In this document: piece by piece, positions 9,178 through 17,210 of the stretch
Position numbering within the stretch: position 1 is the first letter of the stretch
Layout: every line of letters begins with the position of its first letter
Origin: CAZLHO01 sp964559455
Lineage (GTDB): Bacteria; Krumholzibacteriota; Krumholzibacteriia; LZORAL124-64-63
DNA length: 64,000 nucleotides
Direction: 5' to 3'
NCBI GenBank assembly: GCA_964559455.1
Contig: CAZLHO010000001.1
Location: 97,399-161,398 of the forward strand
Notes under the pieces: generated by a model
The model's input: the letters and a program-made list of their open reading frames with translations, nothing else
What the model was told of the DNA's origin: nothing
The model's database searches: none
Position numbers and translations under genes: made by a program

Positions 9178-10680
9178 TCACTTCAATCCGTATTTGAGCA
9201 GCTTGCGGTAAAGGGTGCGCTCGCTGATGCCCAGACGCTCGGCGGCCTGCCGGCGGCGGCCGCCGGTGGCCCGCAACGCCGATTCGATCAGGCTGCGCTC
9301 GGCCGATTCCAGGTCGCCGCCCTCGCCCACGCCCAGGGAATCGTAGCCGCCTTCCCCGGAGTAGGTTTCGACCACCGATTCCTCGTAGGGAATGGGACCG
9401 GCCGACCGCACGGGCAGACGCCCCGAAACCGCCGCCTTGATCTCCTTGATGTCCTCGCGCAGCTCCAGCAGCATCGTGGTCAGCAGTTCCAGGTCCAGAT
9501 CCTCGCGCCGGCGCATGACGGGCACCGGCAGATTCGGCGAACTGGAACCGACGCCGCCGCGCACCTCCGGCGGCAGATCCTCGGTCTCGATCATGCCCCG
9601 CTGCTTCAGCACCACGAGGGAACTGACCAGATTCCTGAGCTCGCGGATGTTCCCGGGCCAGGGCGCAGCCTGCAGCAGATCCATGGCCGGTCGCGAGACG
9701 CCGCGCACCGCCAGACCGTGGCGCTGGTTCTCCTGGGTCAGGAAGTGGTCGACGAGGATGGGAATGTCCTCGCGCCGATCCCGCAGCGGCGGCGTCGGCA
9801 CGACCACCACGCGCAGCCGGTAGTAGAGGTCCTGGCGGAAGCGGCCCTGCTCGACGTCATGGACCAGATCCCGGTTGGTCGCGGCCACCAGGCGGATGTC
9901 GCTGCGCAGGACCCCGCGCCCGCCGACCGGCGTGAACTCGCCGGTCTCGAGCGCGCGCAGGAAGCGGGTCTGCATCCCCAGCGGCATCTCCCCCACCTCG
10001 TCCAGGAAGAGGGTGCCGCCGTCGGAGCGCTTGAAGACGCCGTCGTGGCGGCTGACCGCGCCGGTGAAGGCCCCTCGCTCGTGGCCGAAGAGTTCGCTCT
10101 CGAGCACGCCCTCGCTCATCGCGCCGCAGTTCAGACTCAGGAACGGACCGCCCGCCCGCCCCGAATGGCGATGGATGGCCTGGGCCACCAGTTCCTTCCC
10201 GGTGCCGCTCTCGCCCTGGATCAGGATGGTCACGTCCAGGGGGGCGGCCTGCGCGATCATCGAAATCATCTCGTTCACGGCGCGCGAACGGCCCACGATG
10301 CCGCTGCGCAGCCGGACGGCGCGCAGGCGCAGCAGGCGCTCGACCACCATGCGCAACTCGTCCGGGTCGACGTCCGAGGGCAGCCGCCGCAGCACGCCGC
10401 GGTGGTGCGGTTCGGTCAGGCCCTCGAGCACGCCGGGATCGCCGAGGACGAGCAGATCGGCGTCGCCCTTCAGGGACAGGAATTTATTGATGACGTGGCG
10501 GATGCGGGGAAAACCCGAGGCGTCGAAGACGAGCAGGGAGCCCTCGCCGCGGGAGAGCTCGGCCAGGGCCTCGGAGGGGGAATCGTGGATGCTGACCCCG
10601 ACCTCGTCCAGATCCCAGTCCGCGACGGTCTTATAGAGGGCTGGACGCCGTCCGAGCAGGACGAAGGAAGTCTTGGCCAC
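9178..10680 (-). CDS. Sigma-54-dependent activator, FleQ/FlrA-like, with degenerate receiver domain
   Basis: This is an enhancer-binding ATPase that opens sigma-54 promoters. It has an N-terminal ~115-residue receiver-like domain, then an AAA+ domain with Walker A GESGTGKE (156-163), the sigma-54 contact loop GAFTGA (203-208), Walker B GGTLFLDEVGEMP and an arginine-finger region. A C-terminal Fis-type helix-turn-helix covers about 455-500. The receiver lacks the paired N-terminal acidic residues (MAKTSFVLLGRRP), though an Asp occurs at position 53. It therefore resembles FleQ or FlrA, which are not controlled by phosphorylation. It closes the fliP-to-fliA gene run and is a good candidate for flagellar master regulator. 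Confidence 0.85.
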   Translation of the reverse strand: MAKTSFVLLGRRPALYKTVADWDLDEVGVSIHDSPSEALAELSRGEGSLLVFDASGFPRIRHVINKFLSLKGDADLLVLGDPGVLEGLTEPHHRGVLRRLPSDVDPDELRMVVERLLRLRAVRLRSGIVGRSRAVNEMISMIAQAAPLDVTILIQGESGTGKELVAQAIHRHSGRAGGPFLSLNCGAMSEGVLESELFGHERGAFTGAVSRHDGVFKRSDGGTLFLDEVGEMPLGMQTRFLRALETGEFTPVGGRGVLRSDIRLVAATNRDLVHDVEQGRFRQDLYYRLRVVVVPTPPLRDRREDIPILVDHFLTQENQRHGLAVRGVSRPAMDLLQAAPWPGNIRELRNLVSSLVVLKQRGMIETEDLPPEVRGGVGSSSPNLPVPVMRRREDLDLELLTTMLLELREDIKEIKAAVSGRLPVRSAGPIPYEESVVETYSGEGGYDSLGVGEGGDLESAERSLIESALRATGGRRRQAAERLGISERTLYRKLLKYGLK

Positions 10681-10698
10681 GGGGATCCTCCTGCAAAA

Positions 10699-10717
10699 TT
10701 GTCACCCATGCTGACAA
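10699..10717. promoter_or_regulatory. Inverted repeat TTGTCA-N7-TGACAA upstream of the activator gene
   Basis: Two exact 6-bp half-sites with a 7-bp spacer sit 19-37 nt upstream of the activator's start. Position and symmetry fit an operator for autoregulation or the binding site of a Fis-type HTH dimer. Confidence 0.4.
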
Positions 10718-10827
10718 GAGGAAGATACACCCTGAAAGCCTTGGATCCCACCATAATCGCGGGAACGGTCGAGACGGCGTGAAGGATCGCACCGGACCTG
10801 TCAGGCGCTGGGCCGGCCCGGAACGCA

Positions 10828-11235
10828 TCAGACGGCGCGGTGCAGGTATTCCACGGAAGCCGGCGGCTCGGGCTCGGCGGGGGTCACGCCCTGCAGGCGC
10901 TCCAGGGTCGCGGCCACGCGACGCAGCCGGGCCAGCAGTTCGCCCAGGGCGAGCGCATCCGCGAGCGGGGCCGCCTTCACCACGCCGCGCTCCGGCGACG
11001 AGACGGCGCCGGCGTAGGCCCGGACAGCGGCGCCGACAGCGGCCGACGCCATCCGGCGCGGAGCGGCCGCGGGCGGAGCCGTGACGGCCGGGCGCGACCG
11101 CCGGACGGCCGCGAATCGGCGCAGGCTGACGTAGACGGCGCCGGCCAACGCGGCCGCGGTCGCGGCGACGGCGGCCGCCGCCACCCAGGCCAGCGGACCC
11201 TGTCCGGACCGCAATGTCTCGAAGATCTCCATCAT
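10828..11235 (-). CDS. Unknown single-pass membrane protein
   Basis: I do not recognise this 135-aa protein. It has a short N-terminus, one clear membrane helix (about residues 16-40, very Ala-rich), a basic stretch RRFAAVRRSR on the likely cytoplasmic side, and an Ala/Arg-rich helical C-terminus. It begins with two consecutive ATGs. GGAGG abuts the first, and an AAAGGTG 8 nt upstream suits it better. It lies between fliA and the FleQ-like activator, so a flagellar role is likely but unproven. Confidence 0.5.
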   Translation of the reverse strand: MMEIFETLRSGQGPLAWVAAAAVAATAAALAGAVYVSLRRFAAVRRSRPAVTAPPAAAPRRMASAAVGAAVRAYAGAVSSPERGVVKAAPLADALALGELLARLRRVAATLERLQGVTPAEPEPPASVEYLHRAV

Positions 11236-11243
11236 CCTCCATC

Positions 11244-11273
11244 ACCTTTCGGCACCTTTCGGCACCTTTCGGA
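11244..11273. repeat. Three tandem copies of a 10-bp unit
   Basis: ACCTTTCGGC is repeated three times head to tail (the last copy ends GGA), immediately upstream of the 135-aa gene. On the minus strand each copy offers AAAGGT, which can act as a ribosome binding site. Slippage there could alter leader length. Confidence 0.6.
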
Positions 11274-11285
11274 AATCACCGCGGC

Positions 11286-11603
11286 TCAGGCCCGCTTGTC
11301 CACGACCAGGCCCGTGGCCTCGGCGGTCTGACGTTCCTCCTCGGCAGCCGCACCTTCGCCGCTCCCTTGCTCCTGCGACGAACCGCCGGTGACGCCGTCG
11401 CGGCCGCCGGACGCGGCCTCCTTCTCCTCGCGGTCGTCGGCGTCGACGGTGCGCAGTCCCTCGACCTGGGGGTCGCGCCTCTCGGCCAAGCGGCGCAGCA
11501 CGGAACTCTCGCCCCGGGGTTTCTGCTGGGCCTTGGCCTGGCTCCGGGTCGCCTGGGCGGACTGGGCGATGCTGCTCTGGATGACGATTCCGTCGGACGG
11601 CAT
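11286..11603 (-). CDS. Unknown hydrophilic protein in the flagellar cluster
   Basis: The 105-aa product has no recognised domain, no signal peptide and no membrane segment. It is rich in Gln, Glu, Ala, Ser and Gly (for example QSAQATRSQAKAQQKPRG and a Glu/Gly-rich middle), so it is probably partly disordered. It follows fliA by 17 bp in the same operon. Small disordered proteins near fliA can be anti-sigma factors, but flgM is already found at 40845, so I assign no function. Confidence 0.5.
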   Translation of the reverse strand: MPSDGIVIQSSIAQSAQATRSQAKAQQKPRGESSVLRRLAERRDPQVEGLRTVDADDREEKEAASGGRDGVTGGSSQEQGSGEGAAAEEERQTAEATGLVVDKRA

Positions 11604-11620
11604 GTCGCCTCCCTCCCCGT

Positions 11621-12571
11621 CTAGACCTGCAGCACTCCCTGCTGCAGGAGCACGACGGCCAGCTTGATCATCGGCGGCAGCGCCAGGCCGGCGACGATGT
11701 TGACCTTTCCGGCCAACGGCACCTCGTCCTCCCGGCCCGCAGCGGCGCGCTTGCGCTTGCTGTCGCGCAGGTCGTTGCTGATCCGATCCAAGGTCTTCCG
11801 ACCCGCCGTCTGCTGGATGCGCCCGCGCAGGCGCAGGATCGCCTTGGTGTGGATCTGGCAGACCCGCGATTCGGTGACGTCGAGGATCTCGCCGATCTCC
11901 TTCAGGGTCAGATCCTCGTAGTAGTAGAGCACGAGCACGAGCTGCTCCTTGCGGGGCAGTTCCTCCAGGCGGGAGGCGATGATCCGCTGCATCTCGCGCA
12001 TCGAGACGGTCTGCTCGATGTCCTCGGCGGCGGGATCGGGCAGGTAATCGCCCAGGGCCGTCGGCTGGTCGTCGTTCTCGCCGGAGATGTCGGCGTCCAG
12101 CGAGACGATCGTCGCCACGGAGACCTCGTCGACGAGCTCGTCCAGCTCGCGCAGTTCCAGACCCAGCTCGCGGGCGATCTCGGAATCGGTGGCCGGCCGG
12201 CCCTCGCGGGCCTCGATCGCGGCGTAGGCGGCCTCGAGCTGCTTGGCCTTGCGGCGCAGGGACCGGGGGATCCAGTCCTGGCTGCGCAACTCGTCGAGAA
12301 TGGCGCCGCGGATGCGCGGGATGGCGTAGGTCTCGAACTTGATCCCGCGCGTCTCGTCGAAATTGTCGATGGCCTGGATCAGCCCGAGCAGCCCGGCGGC
12401 GTTCAGATCGCCGTGCTCCACGTAATTGGGCAGGCCGATCGCCATCCGCCCCGCCACGTATTTGACCAGCCGGGCGTAGGCCTCGACGAGTTCCTGCCGG
12501 GCCCGGGGATCGGCTTCGTTTCGCAGCCGTTTCCAGATATCCGCGTGCGCCATGGGTGTGGTCTGGGTCAT
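11621..12571 (-). CDS. fliA: RNA polymerase sigma factor FliA (sigma-28) with C-terminal extension
   Basis: FliA directs RNA polymerase to late flagellar promoters. Region 2 (LVKYVAGRMAIGLP, then GLIQAIDNFDETRGIKFETY), region 3 (IPRSLRRKAKQLEAA) and region 4 with its helix-turn-helix (LTLKEIGEILDVTESRVCQI, about 221-240) are intact and typical of FliA/WhiG. Residues 253-316 are an extra tail: a basic segment (SNDLRDSKRKRAAAGRED), then a hydrophobic end (PPMIKLAVVLLQQGVLQV). FliA proteins usually stop soon after region 4. Candidate target promoters are at 41334, 41547 and 58379, and the anti-sigma factor FlgM is at 40845. The start has AGG 6 nt upstream. Confidence 0.93.
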   Translation of the reverse strand: MTQTTPMAHADIWKRLRNEADPRARQELVEAYARLVKYVAGRMAIGLPNYVEHGDLNAAGLLGLIQAIDNFDETRGIKFETYAIPRIRGAILDELRSQDWIPRSLRRKAKQLEAAYAAIEAREGRPATDSEIARELGLELRELDELVDEVSVATIVSLDADISGENDDQPTALGDYLPDPAAEDIEQTVSMREMQRIIASRLEELPRKEQLVLVLYYYEDLTLKEIGEILDVTESRVCQIHTKAILRLRGRIQQTAGRKTLDRISNDLRDSKRKRAAAGREDEVPLAGKVNIVAGLALPPMIKLAVVLLQQGVLQV

Positions 12572-12633
12572 CTCGAACCTTTCTGGATGTCCTTAGGTAC
12601 GCGGTCCATCAGCATGTTCCGTACCAGCGCCGC

Positions 12634-12900
12634 TCAGCGTCCGCCGCGGGCGACGACCTTGGCGCTCTCCTGCTCGCGGCGGCGGCGTTCGACCGTCTCG
12701 CGCTCCTGCTCCAGCCGCCGCCAGTCGTCCACGATGCCCGTCTTGTAGATCAGGGCCAGCATCGAGGCGACGCCGTAGAAGACCAGATAGGCGATCACCG
12801 CCCGCTTGACGGTCACCAGGAGACCGTAGTCCTGCCAGAGGCAGACCAGCATGGCGGTCAGGGCGGCGGCGATGGCCACGGTGTTGACGAATTTCTGCAT
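12634..12900 (-). CDS. Small two-helix membrane protein in the flhG position
   Basis: This 88-aa protein has two predicted membrane helices (about residues 6-23 and 33-54) and a charged, probably coiled-coil tail (RRLEQERETVERRRREQES). I do not recognise a family. It sits 14 bp after flhF and 62 bp before fliA, where many bacteria carry flhG (the MinD-like flagellar number regulator). It is too short and has no P-loop, so it is not FlhG itself. Confidence 0.6.
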   Translation of the reverse strand: MQKFVNTVAIAAALTAMLVCLWQDYGLLVTVKRAVIAYLVFYGVASMLALIYKTGIVDDWRRLEQERETVERRRREQESAKVVARGGR

Positions 12901-12914
12901 CCCCTACCTCCAGC

Positions 12915-14018
12915 TCACGAGGCCCGGGCCACGGCGGATGCCGGCGCCAGACCGACGGCCAAGACGTGCTTGAGGAGATCCTCCGCGGTCGGCAGCGACG
13001 GCGCGGCTTCGGGCCAGCGCCCCCCGGCGGCCAGGGACACCGGCACGGCGACCGCGGCCAGCAGGTCCGCCAGGCGCCCCGGGCGTCGGGTGCGGTCCAG
13101 CCGGGTCAGGGCCACCCAGTCGCATTCCCAGTCCCGCCGGGCCGTCGCGGCCGCGGCCAGCACGGGCTCCTCGACATCCATCGCGACCACCAGATGCCGA
13201 TGCATGGCCTCCAGGCCGGCGAGCTGCGCGCGCAACTCCGGGTCGTCCCGCATCGGCGTCGCGTCCAGGGCCGGCGTGTCGATCAGGACGGCGTCGTAGC
13301 CGTCGAAATAGGCGCGGCTGCGCTCGAGCTGCCCGCTCTCGCGGATGACCGCGGCGTCGTAGCCGTGCGTGGCGGCCTCGTGCTGCAGCCGCCGGACGTC
13401 GCCGTCGTGGCGAGGCATCAGCAACAGCACCAGCACCCGGCGGCCCGCATCCCGCAGGCGCGCCGCGGCGCCGAGCACGAGTTCGGTCTTGCCGACGCCT
13501 GTCTGGCCCAGGAAGAGATGGCTGCCGGCGATATCCTCCCAGCTTCCGCCGCTGGCGCGCAGCAGGCTGCGCAGATGGTGGGTGGGCTCGCGCCCGGCGC
13601 TCTCGGCGGCGTAGAGACGGGCCAGACGGGCCACGGTCTGTTCGCCGGCGCCGGTGGCGCGCAGGGGTCCGGCCAGCGGGTAGGCGGCGACGATCGGATC
13701 CGCTTCCGTCGCCTCGCTCTCGTCATGGCGGCGTTCCAGGTCCCGGGCCATGGCCTCGAGCCGGGCCACCTCGGCCGCCAGGGCCGCCGTCACCTCGCCC
13801 GCGGCGGGAACGGCTTCCGCCGACCCGTCGCCGGCCGCCACCAGGACCTCGATCTCGCGCCTGCGGCCCAGCCCCTCCCCTTCGGAGCGATAGACCGTGC
13901 GGCTGCCGACGATGCGGGCCTCTGCGCCGTGCTCCCGGCGCACGTTGCGCAGCGCCTCGCTCAGCGAGTCGCCGCGCACCCGGATCAGGTTCGGGTCATC
14001 CGGCTGCCTGTACTGCAT
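12915..14018 (-). CDS. flhF: FlhF-like SRP-family GTPase with degenerate nucleotide motifs
   Basis: FlhF sets the place and number of polar flagella. The N-terminus (RVRGDSLSEALRNVRREHG) is the typical FlhF B-domain start, followed by a linker and an NG domain. The P-loop GQTGVGKT is present (171-178). Other SRP-GTPase motifs are altered: the DTYR box is replaced by MPRHDG (about 201), DTAGR by DTPALD (247-252) and TKLD by TRLD (305-308). GTP hydrolysis or dimerisation may be weakened. The gene overlaps flhA by 23 bp, the usual order. Confidence 0.85.
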   Translation of the reverse strand: MQYRQPDDPNLIRVRGDSLSEALRNVRREHGAEARIVGSRTVYRSEGEGLGRRREIEVLVAAGDGSAEAVPAAGEVTAALAAEVARLEAMARDLERRHDESEATEADPIVAAYPLAGPLRATGAGEQTVARLARLYAAESAGREPTHHLRSLLRASGGSWEDIAGSHLFLGQTGVGKTELVLGAAARLRDAGRRVLVLLLMPRHDGDVRRLQHEAATHGYDAAVIRESGQLERSRAYFDGYDAVLIDTPALDATPMRDDPELRAQLAGLEAMHRHLVVAMDVEEPVLAAAATARRDWECDWVALTRLDRTRRPGRLADLLAAVAVPVSLAAGGRWPEAAPSLPTAEDLLKHVLAVGLAPASAVARAS

Positions 14019-16107
14019 GTCTCTCTCCCTCGATCGATACGGTTCCGGCCGACTGGATGCGCGCCGTCGGCGCGACCTCCGTGTAGCCGATCACGGCCAG
14101 GCTCGGGAACGAAGGCTCGATGAGCCGCTTGACGAAGACGCGCATCGGCGTCGGGACCAGCAGCACCGGCGGCATTCCCCGCCCGTAGGCCGCTTGCAGG
14201 GTCCGTTCCAGACGCTGCAGGAATTTCTGGGCCAGCCCCGGATCGAGGACGACGGCCCCGGAGCGGTCCGATTCGGCCGCGGCCTGGGCCAGGGACTGCT
14301 CCAGCTGGGGCTGCAGCGAGATCACATGGATGAATCCGTCCGCCTCGGAGTACTGGGCGCTGATCGTCCGCCGCAGCGCTTCGCGGACCTTCTCGGTCAG
14401 CTGGTCGACTCCCGCCCCCGTCGGCGCGAAATTGGCCAGCGTCTCGAGGATGGTGACGATGTCCTTGACCGGGATCCGCTCGTGCAGCAGCGACTTCAGG
14501 ACGTTGTGCAGGGTGTTGACGGGCACCTTGTCCGGAATCAATTCCTCGATCAGGGCCGGGGCGAAGTCGCGCACCGACTCGCAGATGTCCTTGACGTCCT
14601 GCCGCGAGAGGAGCTCGTCGGCGTGGCCGCGGATGATCTCGCTGAGATGGGTCGAGAGCACGGCGGCGGGCTCGACGACGGTGTAGCCCTCCATCTCGGC
14701 GGCGGGCCGCCGGTCGCGCTCGATCCAGACCGCGGGCAGGCCGAAGGCGGGCTCGGTGGTGTCGATGCCGGAGATGCCGGCGGCGCCCGGGGTCGTGGAC
14801 ATCGCCAGCAGGCGGTCCGCCACGAGTTCGGCCCGGGCGATCGGCACGCCCTTGAGCTTGATCACGTAGGCGCTGGCGTCCAGCTGCAGGTTGTCGCGCA
14901 CGCGCACCGGATGCACGAAGACGCCCAGCTCGGCACCGATCTGACGGCGGATGTTCGTGATCCGCTCCAGCAGGTCGCCGCTGCGGGCCTCGTCGACCAG
15001 GGGCAGCAGGCCGTAGCCCAGCTCCAGCTCCAGGGCGTCGAGCACGAAGATGTCGGCGTGTCGCGACGAAGGCTCAGCGGCGGCCTCGGCGACCGAGGCG
15101 GCGGCGGCCTCCTCGGACTCGGTCGCCTCACGCACGCGCCGCACGCGCCCGATCAGCAGGCGCCCGACGACGGCCATCAACGCGGCCAGGGTCAGGAAGG
15201 GAGCCGTGGGCAGGCCGGGGATCAGGCCGAAGACGGCGATCGCCGCCGCGGCCAGGTAGACGGCCTTGCCCTGGCTGAAGATCTGCATCGTCAGGGTCTG
15301 GCCCAGGTTCAGGTTGCTGGTCTGTCGCGTGACGACCATGCCGGCCGCGGTCGAGATCAGCAGGGCGGGGATCTGGCTGACCAGGCCGTCGCCGACCGTC
15401 AGGATCGTGAAGCGGCGCAGGGACTCGCCGGCGCTCATGTCCAGCTGGAGCATGCCGACGATGAAGCCGCCGACGATGTTGATCAGCGTGATGACGATGC
15501 CGGCGATGGCGTCGCCGCGCACGAATTTGCTGGCGCCGTCCATGGCGCCGAAGAACTCGGCCTCGGACGTCACCTGCTTGCGGCGCTCGCGCGCCTCGCG
15601 CTCGTTGATCAGGCCGGCGTTCAAGTCGGCGTCGATGGCCATCTGCTTGCCCGGCATGGCGTCCAGGGTGAAGCGCGCCGCGACCTCGGCGATGCGCCCG
15701 GAGCCCTTCGTGATCACCACGAACTGCACGACGACCAGGATCGCGAAGACGATGATGCCGATGACGTAGTTTCCGCCGACCACGAAGTCGCCGAAGCTCT
15801 GGATCACCCGCCCGGCGGTGGCCGTGCTCAGGATCAGCCGCGTCGAGGCGACGTTCAGCGACAGCCGGAAGAGCGTGACCATCAGCAGCAGGGACGGGAA
15901 GCTCGAGAACTGCAGCGGCTCGCGCAGGTAGAGCGAGACCAGCAGGATCACCACCGCGAAGGCGATGTTGAAGGTCAGCAGCAGGTCCAGCGCCAGGGGC
16001 GCGACGGGCAGCACCATCAGCCCGATCACCGCCACGACGGCCAGGGCGCTCATGATGTTGCTGTTGGCCAGCAACAGATCGCGGTCGATGCCCTTCTGCG
16101 ACTCCAA
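13996..16107 (-). CDS. flhA: Flagellar type III export protein FlhA
   Basis: FlhA is the nonameric inner-membrane ring that docks chaperone-substrate complexes and helps convert the proton gradient into export. The 703-aa protein has about eight N-terminal membrane helices with the FHIPEP family segment around SLNVASTRLIL and GDFVVGGNYVIG, and the conserved cytoplasmic loop (RFTLDAMPGKQMAIDADLNAG). A ~350-residue cytoplasmic domain ends in a standard C-terminus. Length is normal. It follows flhB by 9 bp. Confidence 0.97.
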   Translation of the reverse strand: MESQKGIDRDLLLANSNIMSALAVVAVIGLMVLPVAPLALDLLLTFNIAFAVVILLVSLYLREPLQFSSFPSLLLMVTLFRLSLNVASTRLILSTATAGRVIQSFGDFVVGGNYVIGIIVFAILVVVQFVVITKGSGRIAEVAARFTLDAMPGKQMAIDADLNAGLINEREARERRKQVTSEAEFFGAMDGASKFVRGDAIAGIVITLINIVGGFIVGMLQLDMSAGESLRRFTILTVGDGLVSQIPALLISTAAGMVVTRQTSNLNLGQTLTMQIFSQGKAVYLAAAAIAVFGLIPGLPTAPFLTLAALMAVVGRLLIGRVRRVREATESEEAAAASVAEAAAEPSSRHADIFVLDALELELGYGLLPLVDEARSGDLLERITNIRRQIGAELGVFVHPVRVRDNLQLDASAYVIKLKGVPIARAELVADRLLAMSTTPGAAGISGIDTTEPAFGLPAVWIERDRRPAAEMEGYTVVEPAAVLSTHLSEIIRGHADELLSRQDVKDICESVRDFAPALIEELIPDKVPVNTLHNVLKSLLHERIPVKDIVTILETLANFAPTGAGVDQLTEKVREALRRTISAQYSEADGFIHVISLQPQLEQSLAQAAAESDRSGAVVLDPGLAQKFLQRLERTLQAAYGRGMPPVLLVPTPMRVFVKRLIEPSFPSLAVIGYTEVAPTARIQSAGTVSIEGERHAVQAAG

Positions 16108-16116
16108 GATCGTCTC

Positions 16117-17178
16117 CTAGGACTTCTTCAGCCGGTAGACGTAGGCCAGGACCTCGGCGACGGCCTGGTAGAGGACGTCGGGGATGAAGTCCCCCACCTT
16201 GGCGGTCTTGTAGAGACCCCGCGCCAGCGGCTTGTTCTCGATGACGGGCACGCGCGCGTCGCGGGCGATGCCCTTGATCCTCTGCGCCAGGTGGTCCTGG
16301 CCCTTGGCCAGCACCTTCGGCGCCATGTCGCCCGGCTCGTAGCGCAGCGCGACGGCGAAGTGCGTCGGGTTGGTGACCACGACGTCGGCCCGCGGCACGT
16401 CGGCGAGCATCCGCCGGCGGGCGGTCTCGATCTGGATCGCGCGGATGCGCGCCTTGATCTGGGGGTCGCCCTCCAGGTCCTTGTACTCTTCCTTCACTTC
16501 CTGCCGGCTCATGCGCACGTTGTCCTCGTACTGCCACTTCTGGAAGGCCCAGTCCACGATGCTCAGCGCGGCCAGCATGACCAGGATCCGGAAGACCAGC
16601 TTGGCCAGCGACATGCGGCCCACGGCCGCGGCGCCCTCGATCGGCAGCAGGCCCAGGCCGGCCAGCTCCGGCTGCAGACCGCTGATCGTCTTCCAGGCGA
16701 TCAGCGCGATCAGCCCGAACTTGATCAGGTTCTTCAGCAGCTCGAAGCCGGCGCGCTTGCCGACGATCCCCTTCAGCCCGTTGACCGGGTTCAGGTTCTC
16801 CCAGCGGAAGGCCATGGCCGAGGCGCTGGGATGCCAGCCGACCTGGATCAGGTTGGCGGCCAGGCCGGCCACCATCACCGCCACCAGGAAGGGGGCCAGG
16901 GTCTTGAGCACCACCGCGCCGTTGCCGCCGAGGATGGCGGCCAGGGCCCCGGGCAGGTCCGGCCGCAGGACGTGGGCCTGGCCGAACAGGTAGACGGCGT
17001 TGATGCCCAGGGTGCGACCCATGTGGCCGGTGCCGAGCAGCAGGAGGCTGAAGGCCCCGAGCAGCACCAGCGTGCTGTTGACCTCCTGGCTCAGGGTGAC
17101 CTGTCCCCGTTCGCGCGCCTTCTCCCGGCGCCTCGGAGTCGCCCTCTCCGTCCTGTCGCCGCCCGGTGCGTCCGCCAT
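16117..17178 (-). CDS. flhB: Flagellar export switch protein FlhB
   Basis: FlhB gates the export channel and switches substrate class from rod/hook to filament when the hook is complete. The 353-aa product begins with the basic ERATPRRREKARERGQV segment and has four membrane helices. Its cytoplasmic domain contains the autocleavage site NPTH (270-273), so the switch should work by cleavage between Asn and Pro under the control of FliK (26565). Confidence 0.97.
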   Translation of the reverse strand: MADAPGGDRTERATPRRREKARERGQVTLSQEVNSTLVLLGAFSLLLLGTGHMGRTLGINAVYLFGQAHVLRPDLPGALAAILGGNGAVVLKTLAPFLVAVMVAGLAANLIQVGWHPSASAMAFRWENLNPVNGLKGIVGKRAGFELLKNLIKFGLIALIAWKTISGLQPELAGLGLLPIEGAAAVGRMSLAKLVFRILVMLAALSIVDWAFQKWQYEDNVRMSRQEVKEEYKDLEGDPQIKARIRAIQIETARRRMLADVPRADVVVTNPTHFAVALRYEPGDMAPKVLAKGQDHLAQRIKGIARDARVPVIENKPLARGLYKTAKVGDFIPDVLYQAVAEVLAYVYRLKKS

Positions 17179-17210
17179 CCCTCACCTCCTCCGTGGTCCG
17201 CGTATCAGGC

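Noticed and set aside
11244..11273. Tandem repeat as a CRISPR-like array
   Set aside because: The unit is 10 bp with no spacers. No cas genes or longer repeat arrays are present in the window.
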